Origin: Perkinsus olseni | Taxonomy: Eukaryota; Perkinsozoa; Perkinsida; Perkinsidae | Length of the DNA: 64,000 nt | Direction of reading: 5' to 3' | Assembly (NCBI GenBank): GCA_013115135.1 | Contig: JABANP010000005.1 | Location: 1-64,000, forward strand | Part shown: positions 22,401 to 36,859 of the stretch, one piece after another | How the letters are laid out: each line of letters starts with the position of its first letter | How positions within the stretch are numbered: the stretch's first letter is position 1 | Made by a program: the position numbers and the translations under genes | The notes under the pieces: generated by a model | What the model was told of the DNA's origin: nothing | What the model saw: the letters and a program-made list of their open reading frames with translations, nothing else | Database searches by the model: none

Positions 22401-22574
22401 CCTCCCCAAAGTATCAAAGGCAGAGGGGCCCTTGAGCCATCGTCGGCCTGTCCACCCGTGGTACCTGTTGACGAACCGGTGAGACGAAAGTTCGATAGCT
22501 GGTGCCCACTTACTACTCGAGACATACCGGATCATAACTACTATTTGTGAAGCGAACATGAGTGGCGTAGCCAA
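19500..22574 (-). CDS. Leucine-rich-repeat protein (ribonuclease-inhibitor type)
   Basis: Repeats of the LxxLxLxxN type occur in several minus-strand exons: LLEVDIASNQLTDACVDSLL near 21430-21515, LTRLSLRGQSIGVQGAVAII near 20465-20530, VETLDIAFNEIS near 20360-20390 and LKMIDITGNLAF near 20110-20150. The GAxxI and DACVDSLL endings fit the ribonuclease-inhibitor/NLR-like subclass. Exon 21412-21912 is the longest and carries a proline-containing N-terminal region before its repeat. The limits are approximate, since I could not fix the first or last exon. LRRs bind proteins; the partner is unknown. Confidence 0.5.
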
Positions 22575-22599
22575 GAGGGAGAATACGATAGATCTGGTA

Positions 22600-24855
22600 G
22601 TATGATAATGATGTTGACTCTCCGCTCAGACATTCGAATACCTCATCCTCTCATAGTCTGCAAAGTAACTGTGCTGAATGATTGAAAAAGGCCAACGAAT
22701 AAAAATGATGATATCAGAAAATAAACAGATAGGTAATCCAAGTATCTGAGACTCAGATTCGAAGTGGACAGAAAACCATGAACCGAGATAACAGAAACGA
22801 CACCGACCCGTAACGGGTCACCCGTTAATGGATAGCATGTCATGTCTACCAGATGGATTAATGTTGCAACATCTACTAGAACAGCCGGATCGAGGATTTG
22901 ACCGCTCCCTGATGGTGCGGGGATCTGCCGTGTCCCCAGGACGCCACTCAGAAAGGATAGGCACTACCAAAAAGCGTCGAAGCAATAGTAGGGCGCGAAT
23001 GAGCCCCTCACGGGTATGAGCGCCGAGTGTGAAATCTTATCAATGAATAGAGGCTTGAGGTATCTAAGTGAGTGGACATAACATAGTTTAGGGCTATCCA
23101 TACTAGAACAACACTTGCCTGCTACTCTGATACCAGACGTATATGTATGTAGATAACCATACTATTACAACCACCACCACATGAGATCTCGGACCAAATT
23201 CTAATAACCCTGGATACGATCCACAGAGGCCCATACTCCCTTGCGCACTCTGAAGAATAGCGAACAGGGCAGCGTGGCGTGGATGCTCTATACTGGGTGT
23301 TCTCAGTAATCATGAGCAGCGAGCGTTACCTGCACTGGGCAGTAGAAGAAAAGGACATCGAGGGGCATTTGGAGAAGAAGAGGGAGCCTGTAGAGGATGA
23401 ATGTACCCCAAGGTGTCATCGAGAATCGGATCCAATACTGAGGAATAGGTATGGATGATGATCGAAGCGTAAACCAGTCGTCACCCGCCATGCAGCTGCA
23501 GTTATGGACGTCTTTATCTTCAGAGCTCTACCTAACGTCTCGGCGAGCTTATGAGAGTCAGGCAGCTCGGACAGCAACTTGAGTTTAGCCTGGCAGGGTC
23601 GAACTGGCTCAACGCTTCAGGCCGTTCGCAATGTCTATATGCCTATATATACCTTCGATCCCAAGGCCCGAAGTGAGGAATCCGTGTACTTCCTCATGCC
23701 TCCTATGCTTTTCCGCAAGTCTGATAATCTCACCCCTCGACGACCAGTACCCGCATCCAGGGGATACTGATTGAATCCACGGACTAGTGAAAACCTCTGC
23801 CCCTGTGCAGATGATGCTCGGGCAGTATCGACAGAATCTAACAATAGGCAAGATAAGACAAAATAACAAGGCCGTACCATGTGAGCATGGAGTGGTGGAC
23901 CCCAGGCGATATTCATCAAAGGTAGACTGCCAAGCCGCAGTCTATCTTTGACAAGGCGGACCTACTCACCTAGAGATGCTGCACTCACACGCCGCTGACC
24001 GGCTGGCAGTGGATCCTCGTCATCATCATCATAGGCATACTGTGCGTCATCATCTTCTTGACTCACGGAATGAGTTGAGCATGATTCATTCATGCTGTAA
24101 CGGTGGGATGAACATAACTCAACTTCAGTAACGATGGCTATGGAGCCTAGCTGTCTCACTCAAGTTCTGCACCTCCACCCACTCCCTCTCCACTTTCTTC
24201 AAGCCCAAGGATCTCACCCATCACGTCGTTCTCAATCTGTGCACTATCATACATGGCACCTACATAACCCCTCTAGCTCACACGATGCCAGTACTTACTC
24301 GAATTGGTAGTGGCCGATGGCGCTGCCCAGCTCCTCCTCCTCCTCCGCCTATCCCAACCTAGAGTCCCTATTTCGGCCTCACCGGGCAATAGGATGCTCT
24401 GGCCAAGACTTGCTCGTCTAAACATCAGTAACGATTGGTTACCAACCAATGATAACTAACCATCTGGCCGATTGACCTTCCTGCTGATGGCATGTCTCGG
24501 GATACCTGGTACGAAGCCTTTCGATGACTGCCAAGTGGTCGTTGGATTCTCCACTAAATGTATGAGCTCTAGCTCTCTGGCCCTCGACCCTACAGGCAAA
24601 AGAATACAGCAGGTCAGAGCTCACTAAGGAGTGATGATATGGTGGCCACCTCTGGTTTCCCATGGGCAACCGCAGGCCGGAATCAACAAGTGCATCTGCG
24701 TCATCAGCCATGGGATTGCTAATGTCCAGCTCAGTACTAGCCACACCGGACATCCTCTCGGAAACCCTGGCATTGATGATCTCTGCTTCTCCTCCAATCG
24801 AAGACATCGTTAGGCGAGTGGAGACCACCGAAAGCAGGCGGTGTTGATCGGGCAC
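22600..24855 (-). CDS. Unknown minus-strand gene, possibly membrane-associated
   Basis: I do not recognise it. The best exon is 24462-24855, starting MPDQHRLLSVVSTRLTMSS. It is followed by an exon with LLPGEAEIGTLGWDRRRRRR (about 24300-24420), an acidic exon (DAQYAYDDDDEDPLPAG, about 23970-24120) and a hydrophobic one near 23303-23491 (YWIRFSMTPWGTFILYRLPL). A basic/hydrophobic segment near 22900-23010 reads LIRALLLLRRFLVVPILSEW. Several joins have GT-AG signals, but I could not verify the full model. It may be more than one gene. Confidence 0.3.
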
Positions 24856-25411
24856 TATAAACCCAACTTATGGCAGTACGTAAAAGAGTCAACTACACTT
24901 ACCCAACACGAAGGAGTATCGTGGTCACTAGTTCCTACTCACGTCCATAACATGTTGCAGAGGGGCAAAAATAAGCGGCCGAATGGCATCATACTCTGTT
25001 TATTGCGATGATAGTAATGATAGAAATAATAGAAGGAACACCATCGTCGCTGCTGCCCACGACACATAGATAGCATCATCATCATCATGATGATCAACAA
25101 CATCACCACCGCCTTATGGCGGCGTATACAGGAAAGATAGATATACTGTCAGTAGGATCTAGGAGGGTTTAAGAGATGGAGTCTCACTATCCAGTACTCG
25201 ATAATGCGAGCTGGGGAGCATAGCATGGATAGAGCAGCATCATCGATGGTGGGATGTCAACAATAGGATGAAATGAGAGACGACCTCGACGACTGTAGCG
25301 GTAATATTGATAGTAGCGGCGAAGAAAGGTATCTTCAACAGGGCGTGAAGCACTACCAGCAACAGCGTCGTCGGACTACAGGAGAGTGATGCGAGTCCTC
25401 GGCTGCCTATA
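24856..25411. other. Repeat-containing stretch, no assignable gene
   Basis: The stretch contains a CAT/ATG trinucleotide microsatellite near 25074-25095 that reads as a palindrome (CATCATCATCATGATGATG). The minus-strand frame at 25240-25411 is hydrophobic (LLLVVLHALLKIPFFAATI) and may be the last exon of the proline-rich gene to the right, but I could not confirm the join. Confidence 0.3.
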
Positions 25412-26488
25412 TCAGCGAAGGTCACTTCCTGACGCTGAACTCTGCCAAGGTTGGCCGATCTTCTTCGTAGAGAAAACGAATTGGAAGGACTTCTCAACGA
25501 GCTCAGGATCACCAAGGAACTTCTCTAGCTCTGCACGCTGAGCCTCTAGAAATGCTCGGAGTCTGAGACGGGTGAATGGTTGAACTGCTAGAATATCCCC
25601 GCACAGGTACCCATACCTTGACGGACGATACCTGAGCGTAGGCGGATTGCCTCCTCCACGAGATGTCTGTCGCTGTTGTTGTCTAGTCTCAGAGTAATCG
25701 GATGTTGTTGGAACATTGTTATGCATACAGAATCCAGGAGGAACACCTTCAGCTCGGCATTTGGCACACATACCACCGTGAACACCCTCATCGAATGACG
25801 GATTATGGTCCTGAATACATAGAACACCGTATGGGGAGAATCTGAGCGAATACGGTAGCTGATCGAGCGTCTGGACCCTTACAGCGGTATGGAGATGAGA
25901 TGTCCTCTCTGGATTGTTCTTAATTGACAGGTGCTGCTGCTGTTTGGGAGATCGCCCTGACGAGTCGGACGGCTTCAACTCTGGATCTTACAGAAAGATC
26001 AGGTGTGATAATCAGCTTGCAAATGGATGACGACATCCCCACTCTCTGAGGGGGGAGCAGTTTGTGGTCTCTGTGTTGACAGCGCTACTAGGTCCGCGTT
26101 GAGCCGGCGATGATCGTTGCGTAACCTCCAGTGTGTCTTGCTGGGATACGGAACCCTACTAAGAGCAACTCATGCTATTGGGAAACTCTCCCAGCATCCG
26201 GCGAGGAGGAAGCGTTCATGAGGATAGTTCTACCCAGTGCCGTTATTGATGATATTCTCGTTCTCATCGTGAGTCGGCGTAGCAGGTAGCCTTGGAGGGG
26301 GCACCGACGGAGGAGTCGGGGGAGGGGGTGGGGGTGGATGATGTGGAGGTATAGCCCGGGCCATGGGCGGCGCAGTTCCACCCCAGCCCTGAGGCGTAAT
26401 CAAACGCTAATAAGATGCCTCTACCCGGTCTTTATACCTGTGATGCGATGGCAGGGAACTGGTGACCTTCGGGGACAGCAGTAGCCAT
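25412..26488 (-). CDS. Unknown proline-rich protein with Cys motif
   Basis: The start at about 26488 reads MATAVPEGHQFPAIASQ. A short intron leads to an exon with QGWGGTAPPMARAIPPHHP and a run of prolines. The large exon 25412-25985 contains YSLRFSPYGVLCIQDHNPSF and a CAKC...C cluster (GGMCAKCRAEGVPPGFCMHN), which may bind zinc, followed by a Gln/Arg-rich stretch and a charged helix (FLEAQRAELEKFLGDPELVE). I cannot assign a family. It lies 246 nt downstream of MetAP1 on the same strand. Confidence 0.45.
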
Positions 26489-26734
26489 GATGATGACGGA
26501 ATACGATTTTAGATAAATAAGGGGGGTACAGCTATGGCTACAAAGTCCCCAGCTACACCCAGGTGAAATCATGGTAAGTGATGCAGCAACACTGATACTC
26601 CTTTGAGTATATTGAGTAACGCGACTACTGTGTTACTGTACTGCCGGTTAATCGGTGAACAAAAACTCACAGGAACGAGATAGTTTTCGGAGGACACCAG
26701 TCTACGTCATCAATGACAGCTGTATGGCGATTGC

Positions 26735-28209
26735 TTATACCTCCCTTCCTTCGTCGCAGCCTACAGCACCGGGTCTTTTGGTCAGGATCTCAGCTCCAGT
26801 AGGAGTGATATTAACCATGTGCTCACACTGTGCTGCTCTCCCGTTATCGACAGTTACATAACTGGGCACAGGTCTCAGTGGCGAGCAGTTATCATCATCA
26901 TCAGCAGCAGGCTTACGTCCATCCGTCGTTCCACTGTCTACTCCACCCCACTCCCTCACAGAGTACAGGCTCGATGGTAAACACCTGCCCGACTTGCATA
27001 GGCTCATCCATGTCACCTAGCAAATACTAGTCCTAGAGCCAAAATACTGTATGATGAGCGCGGAGGATGAAGGTCTTAGTCTTACCATGTTCTGGCGTAT
27101 GTAGTATATTGGGCAATAAGTGCATCTCAGTGCCGATGAAGTGACCACAGAACTGAGGGTTAACAGTAAAGCCTTCTTCACGTGCAACCTGGACCACCTA
27201 ACACGCAGGATACCATGAACTACACTCGTGAGAGTGAGCAGGACAGCAGAGCAACGGTGATTACCGCCTTGGCTATAGCATTGAAAGGTTGACCAGGTCT
27301 ACATGCCCTAATTGCTGCTTCTAAGGCTCGGTGGCTGGCGTTAACCTGGACAGGATGTATATACTCATTGAAAGTACAGTTAGCATATATCACGAGCTTC
27401 ATTCCCTGAGTGTCTGTCTCGCCACCGACGATGGCCATATCAGATGTATCACCATAGACACCATCTAGATAACAGGTGACATCCATGTTAACTATATCAC
27501 CTGCCTGCAATGGCCGGGTATCCGGTATACCATGAACCTAAGGCAAGCAGGGCGAGATGCTACACAGCTGAAGCTATTATCGTGCTGCTCATGATGATTG
27601 TGATGAAGCGTTGCGAGGCGATATTCGAACGCAAGACGATCATTACCACGCATTCATTCACGGACATGCATACTGCTCGTGGGAACCCCATGTAGTTGAT
27701 ACCAGATGGATATGCTCCTTTAGACACGAGAAAACTGAGCAGCACGACACCACTGAGTACTAAGAAGAATGAGACTTCCTACTTACTCGATGACCAAATC
27801 ATCTATTTCCGTTGTTGTAATACCGGGTTTAGCAGCATTCAGAGCCACATCTAAAGCTTCACCAGCTAACTTAGCAGCGCGGCGAAGACGCTGTATAACC
27901 TCGGGAGTCTTTATCTCGAACCGAGGCCATGTAGAACTGTCTGAAGGTGGCATGGCAGACGGGACTGTTCCGTCGGATCGTATGCCTGCCACAAAGCAGC
28001 AACTGAACGTCCTGTCCTGCCAGCAGTGCTATCCCTTTACCATGCCTTGGCCTTATTATGTTGGGAGGTATGCTCTTCACTGGCAGTACGTCGTATTTAC
28101 CTTCGACTAATGTTCGCCGAAACGGTCGATGAATAGCACGAGGGGCAGCAGTAGTAGCCGCGACGATGCCTTGTGAACAATACAGGCTTGCTATTGATCG
28201 AGACAACAT
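26735..28209 (-). CDS. Type 1 methionine aminopeptidase, probably organellar
   Basis: The enzyme removes N-terminal Met from new proteins using two metal ions. The N terminus ([20 protein letters not shown]) resembles a mitochondrial or plastid targeting peptide. The order of motifs matches MetAP1: [102 protein letters not shown] and [10 protein letters not shown]. The His, two Asp, His and two Glu metal ligands are therefore all present. An intron of about 54 nt near 26876-26929 must be removed to join NDGWT to YVTVDNG. The gene starts 286 nt downstream of thioredoxin reductase. Confidence 0.88.
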
Positions 28210-28495
28210 GCTATTGGCCACAATGGAAAACTCTGAGAAGGCTAGTAAGGCGACAAGGTTCCAAGATGGAGTTCTAACAACTAGGAACACAACAGACAGG
28301 CAATAAAGGAACGATGAACTGAGCGCTGTACACGTATCATTCGGACCGTACTGGACATACAACCGCATAATTTCATCTTAGATAGTGTAAAACAGAAAAC
28401 CACCTTTTTTTAGTCAATAAGGACAATTAACCATACCATATGGTCACATCAGAATATTATCTTCATCAACATCGGCCATGGCGCCGATATATGGT

Positions 28496-30888
<2,393 letters not shown>

Positions 30889-31065
30889 GGAGATCATATA
30901 AGAATAACAATAAACTGTGGCGAGCAACATCATTGAGGTAGCACAGAGATACCACACCCCTGCGAAAAGATAAAAGGCCCAACGCAAGGCGAACAGTATC
31001 ATTCTCATCGTAACCAGCACCTCTCCATGACATACCAGCATGATACTCAAACGGACATGGCATCA

Positions 31066-33875
31066 CTACTTGCCAGAAGTGTTATCTCTACTATTGCCAC
31101 TGTTGTTGTTCATCTTCTTCTGGCGTTCCCTTCTTTTGGCTATATCACGCATCGACCTAGCCTTGAGCTCATCTCTTGTGTAAGGCCCTAAAAATACGCT
31201 GACATTCACATGTTATACCAAGGCTAAGATTAAGACTCTGATCATCCTCCTCGTCTTCATCCGAATCGTCTGAATAATCCTCTACAGTCGATGGCAATTT
31301 GATCGTCATGAAAGACTGGGCACCTGAACAACAGCGGCGTAGCCAAGAATACAGTGTAAAATAACGCCCACCCGAGGATTGACCAGGTACACCTCCTCCA
31401 ACTGGTGATGACGATGTTGTCGGTGCAACTACTGTCTTGGGCATAAGATACTTATCGCCCACCTCAAAGTCAGCCGCCCCATTCTCCTCGCCACTCACTG
31501 CTACTTGAGAGGAAGCGAACAGTTGAAGTATCTCGTTAGCCGCTGAGGAATGAAAGAGGGTAACGTTGTCGAACCGAGTGAATAGCAGCCGGTTTATTAC
31601 TCTTCTCGATCACCCCTAGATAGGGGAGCATAGCTGACTCTGATACACTACCCTCGTTGGAACCTTGGGTAGTGGCCGGCGGCGGCGACGAAGGGGAGGA
31701 CTGTGTGTCACCCATCGCAGCTAGAGGAGGAGGATCACACCCTAGACGATTGAATATCGACTGGATACCCGCACGGACCTGCCGATGACCATGGAAAATA
31801 TGGGACTACATCAGCAGCCCCGCCAACGAACAGTGGTAAACATTACACTAGTCAACGTTTTCATAGCTTGCTGATACTTCAACTCGTAATGCTCAGCCTT
31901 CTTGTCCATTCCACTCCACCTCTCCTCTAGATCCGACAGAAACTTCTGCTTAACGCTTTCGGGCGCTCCACCATCACCAACACCTTCAACAGCTGAAAAG
32001 CAGCAGCATCATTGCAAACACCACCAAGAAAGACGCAATGACGGCAGCAGCAACCCTACCAATAACAGACGATTGAGGCGGAGAAGGGGTAGACGCCGTC
32101 CCTCCAGTCTTCAGTGCATTGAACTCCAGGGTTAGATCCCCGACCGATGCCTCGAGCTTCTTTATATCTCCGGACAGCTGATTGGCGTAGTTGAAGAGGG
32201 AGAAATTCTGATCCTCGGCAGCTATGAAATTCTGCACCTGAGATTTATTCGAGTATGGAAAGTGATCGGCTGCGACTCTCCAGTGACCACCTTACCAGTT
32301 CGTCAATATCAGAGATTCCTGTGGCACTCTGAATCTTGCCAAAGGCTTCTTCGTAAACTTCAACCTAGCAATTGGTGATAAGATGTCAACGATAACAACA
32401 TCCTAGCTCCAGAACCACCTTATCCGCTGTCATGCGAATAGCAACCTTATCCTTGGCGATTCCCCACGCTGACTGATTCACCTGTTTCCTCAAATTATTC
32501 TCATCATCAACCTACAAGAATCCGACTCATACAGTAACTAATGAGGGAACTTACACTGAGATCTCCTCTCGCTACAACATGGGCATCACCACTCTTCCCA
32601 GAGTCCTCTATGCGAGCTTTCTCTCGCTGCCTCATGAATTCCTGATCAAGGGCAAACCCTCGACCATAGACAACCCACTTGAAAAAGAGAGACCAACCTT
32701 CATCTTCTTGTCATTCTCAATAAGACGACCAAGCTCTTTCCACTCCTTCTCAAATTCGATGTGTTCTCTATCGGCTTGCTGCTTGAGAGCTGTCATCTGG
32801 GCCTATCGAATGAAACAGAGTCTATTATATTGTTGAACACAGGTGAACCTCTCTACCAACCTGAGCCTGATCACGAGCTTCATATGCAGCATTTGCCTGT
32901 TCAATGATATTGGCCATCTCCTTCTTCTTCTCTTGTAGCTCTATCTACAACAACGCTACCGATACATCAATCGATAGCACTGGCCATGTAACCATTCACA
33001 ATACTACCTCAAGTTTCCGGTAGATGGAGTCAAACACAACGCGCTCCCTTCGCAAGGAATCAATCCGATCTCCGTAGGTTAGTGTTTACTGCGATAACCT
33101 GAAACAACAGAACAGGAGGGAAGTGACATGAGCAATCAGGCTGGAAGCGAGCTCACTTCATTGAACTTCTGGAGATTCTTCTCCAACCGGTTATCAAGGA
33201 TCTTGATCTGCTTATCCAACGCCTCGTTCGTCTCCTTGGCCGCATTAACTCCACCTCGACGCGCTGAACGACAGAACGCGGATATTCTGACGGGCACCTT
33301 TCACCACAAAAGAAGCAATCAAAAGCTCACCAAGTTCCTCTCGTAAAGAACGGATCTTCTTCTGGAGAACCCCAATACGATCATCAATCTGCTACATTCA
33401 ATGCTAGGCTCAACCAGCTGATATCTCAATGACTACCAGCTCTCCTCGAGCAGACTCATCCCTCAATCGAGCATCGATCCGGTCCTTCTCCTCCTAAATA
33501 AAACAACATCGGAAGCAAAGAGTAGTCAGGAGACACCTTGGGAGAGACGAAACGAACAAACACATGATTCACCACGGAAATTACCTGCATCCTCTGTAGT
33601 CGCTCGGTACCAATTTTATGCTCAGACCTCGAAGCAGTGAAGGCTCGAGTATCATTGACCTCTTGCTTCATCTTCTTGTTCTCACGGGATAGCTTCATAA
33701 TCGTCGCTCTCTGCTTCCGTATAACACCTTGGGACACCTCGCCGTAGTTGCGTTTATCGTTCTCCAAGACACGGAAATTCCGCTGTAGTTGTTGAATCTC
33801 GGCTTCAATGGACTTCTTCTCGGCGTCTGATGACTGTACAGCAGAACCGAACCCTCGAGTATGTTTAGCCATCAT
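31066..33875 (-). CDS. Outer-dynein-arm docking complex subunit (ODAD1/DC2-like)
   Basis: The N-terminal exon carries the family's signature helix: AEIQQLQRNFRVLENDKRN followed by YGEVSQGVIRKQRATIMKL. About ten further coiled-coil exons follow, ending in an acidic stretch (YSDDSDEDEEDDQ) and TRDELKARSMRDIAKRRERQ. The family (CCDC114/CCDC63, Chlamydomonas ODA1) anchors outer dynein arms to doublet microtubules, so the organism has motile flagella. The start used is MMAKHTRGFG at 33875; an in-frame extension to 33998 exists. The stop is 177 nt upstream of thioredoxin reductase. Confidence 0.75.
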
Positions 33876-34623
33876 ACGTGATGAAGCAAAAGAAAACTGA
33901 CGATCCCCAAAGCGACTAAAGCCACTAAAGCCAAAACCATCAAGCCCAGCGACAACCGAGCAGAGCCCTGAGCGAGCAAAAACATTAGCCCCGAACATTT
34001 AGCTGGCTTTCATATCCAGTAGGATGTCCTCGAGGACTAGCGCAGCGCTTTGTGTCATCAGGAAGACAGCAATATTATTCTTGGTGTATATGATCGGGAA
34101 AGCTCGCCGCTACTGACTACATCTTCACAGTGAAGGCATGCCTCTCCGTGGCCCATGGGTAGTGCCCTACCAACTAGATCCACTAGGAGGACCCCAGACC
34201 TGGAGTCTGGTCCCTATTCACAAGAAAACCCGTCTAGCTAGGAATCAACATGTATGAAGAATTGTTCTCCTTACCTCGGGCGTCCTTCAAGAGGTGAACT
34301 ACTCCAAATATTTGAAGGAGGTTAAGATGCTGATTCTAAATCTATCGTAACGTAAGGACGAAGACCGCCTCACCTCTATCGAAACATCTGACACACACAT
34401 CTCATGAATGCCGCGCAAGGACTATTCTGCAACGAGTTTCATCTTATCGTGGAGAGCGGCATGCCATTGCACGCTATCCAGGGACCATTGCCTACTGTGT
34501 CTGCCACTGGAGCATGCGGCATTTCCATGTACTTTGAGCGCCAACTTGTGTGTTTGTTGCGAGCTTTCGCATCGCTCCGTCAACTGCGCGAGTTTCTTTC
34601 CGTATCTTTTGGCTTTCGGAAAA
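33876..34623. other. Divergent intergenic stretch
   Basis: This lies between the minus-strand docking-subunit gene and the plus-strand Atg14-like gene, so both promoters are expected here. Apart from a frame extending the docking protein upstream to 33998, I see no gene, repeat or RNA element. Confidence 0.4.
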
Positions 34624-36651
34624 ATGACATCATCATCATCAGTCTTCTCAACGGGCGGCGAACTAGATGAGATCATTATACCATCCGCTTGCCTAGCCTC
34701 TGATAAGGCACGCATTGAGAAGGGTTCAGAGGAGAGTAAAGGCGCAGGAGGGGAGGACGGCAGGGGAAAGTCCGCCAACAGAGCACTGCCCTGCACTATA
34801 TGCGGGAAGGCGCAATGGAGGTATGGTGGAGACTGCTAGGCCTTCAAGACATCGTTTGGTTCATAGGTATTCATGTATGGGTTGCTGCTATTCTGATTTA
34901 TATAAGTATGATCCGGAATATTCATCAACACTCTCGAGATATGTAGTACTGCTAGGAGCCCCACATAGCTTGCATAATACCTTTCTTGCTACAGACGAAA
35001 GACCTACCACTAATACTTCACTCAATTCAAGATCGGATGGAGACGCAGTCAAAGGTGAATTCAAGAGGTCGTGTATCAGCGCTGGTCGCGAGGCGGGCTC
35101 ATCTAGCTCGGGAGACAGCTTTTTTGAAAAGAGTAGCGAGCACATGGACTCCTTCATAATGCCAGGCTCCCTGCTTTCAGCGCATTGAAAACTTGCGTGA
35201 GAGGTTCCTGACGACTGAAGCTGCCAAAACTGATGCTAGCAACGGGGCTGACGCACTACTCTGGAGAGAGACCCTGCACGCTTGCAGCAACACGCTTCAT
35301 GATGAGATCGCATCCGAGTCTGACGTACGCAAGGATATTGCTGCGTTCATCAATGTAGTAAATTGCGCTGAAGCACTGTCTTAGTATCCTGGCCTTTATT
35401 AGGAGAGCGATGCGGCTACCCATGGAGATAGTCCCCCTTATGAGGCCTCATTGGGTACTCTTAACACCTTCCACTCGTACCATAGACTAAGGGCTAATAT
35501 CCATGCGTTGACTAGTCATCGCACGGCGTTATGCCATCAGCTACGGGATATCTATCCTATATTGTGGAGGGATGGGCATACACCCGAGTGAGTATGCTGC
35601 TACTGCTCAGTAGCAACGCTAGAGCCTCACTCTCAGACCGTGGTCTCCCTTGCTCACATCGCGGAGTGGGGAGCATGCAATGGACGGTACTGATAACAAG
35701 CTCACTCCATCTGATTCTCTTGGATCCCTTAGTGCATCACGAATGTTGACATCGCGTAGTGCCCCAGTGACTGTAATGCGAGGTGGTTAGGCTTTCTCCG
35801 ACGTAGGCTCGCGGATGACGAGCTCTCAGACATCATCGGCTACCTCCGCTGACCTCGGAAACCTTCGTTCTGTACAAGGGGCTATCACCAAAGTGAGTTA
35901 GCTGAGGATTGATGCGCAGTGATGCTCAACCCTTCTCTTTGACTAATTCTCAGTATTCCCAACTCGTACCAGCCCTCAACTGCATCGCTCAAATCCTCCA
36001 AGTCCATTTACCCTTCCCCTGTCAATTTGGTTTGGTTGGTTCTACAGCGAGAGTCGAGGGTCGTAGTGAGAGGCCGACGCGTCGACAGCTACCCTTAGAA
36101 CCTCGGGTTCTGCATCCAGCATTGGATCTATTGTAAGGTTTTTCCTGCCCACCTTGTCAATACTTGGATCTGTGTCAGGCTACCACTAGTGCCTCCTTCA
36201 AGTGCTGGACTCAGTACATCGCCGTACGTCCGGCATAGCAGTCTAGATCCCCATAGAATGCTCCGAGAGGACATCCGTTTTCTATCTCTGGTACTATCTA
36301 GTTACAGTATCTCGCGGTACATTGGTATTAGCTATATCTCAGATATGTGGTGTGGGGATATGGTTCGAGGGAGGTTCAGTCGATGACTTAACAGCGGCTC
36401 AGAACTTGATCAATTCCCCGGACGTTGGGAGATTGTACGAGACTGTGTACTATGTGATGGTGATTGACTCTCTTAGATACACCCGAGCTCTCCTCGATCG
36501 ATCAATAGCGCTCTCAGGATCGGGTGGAGGAGGCTGGGGTGATACCTCTCTCGAGCACTTCGGTAATGATGATGCTGCTGACCAACAACAGCAGCAGCTG
36601 CTGCCAAGTCCTGGGATGATCGATGAGATCGAGTGGAATATACTTGACTGA
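34624..36651 (+). CDS. Atg14/UVRAG (Vps38)-like PI3-kinase complex subunit
   Basis: The first exon (34624-34820) ends in PCTICGKAQWR and joins across a 46-nt intron to YSCMGCCYSDL, giving the CxxC...CxxC pair seen at the N terminus of Atg14/Barkor. A coiled coil follows (RIENLRERFLTTEAAKTDAS), then HALTSHRTALCHQLRDIYPI, then the conserved UVRAG/Atg14-like segment YSQLVPALNCIAQILQVHLP with VGSTARVEGR. The C-terminal exon carries SPDVGRLYETVYYVMVIDSL and ends EIEWNILD. A 48-nt intron near 35352-35399 and one near 35891-35954 were checked for frame. These proteins direct Vps34 to autophagosomes or endosomes. Which of the two it is cannot be settled from motifs. Vps34 itself lies 11.6 kb away. 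Confidence 0.6.
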
Positions 36652-36859
36652 GATGCCGCTGCTCCATGCCTTAAAAGTTTTACAAATTGTGTTACTATTA
36701 TTGTGAATCTTTTATACCCACGGATGGACACCCAGGACCGAGTTACTAGTACTCATTACCGCGTGTCTGCAGTACACGTTGTCGAGGAGATTGGTGTGTG
36801 ATAGAGGAAGACAATGCTACAACCACTAGCAACATAACGCCCTGCTTATTTCGAAAAGA

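Noticed and set aside
25074..25095. CAT/ATG palindromic microsatellite as a regulatory site
   Set aside because: It is a simple trinucleotide repeat, and similar runs occur throughout the window.
26735..27016. Aspartate-rich insert in the MetAP1 C-terminal ORF
   Set aside because: It is a retained intron: removing a GT-AG segment restores NDGWTYVTVDNG, which matches the family.
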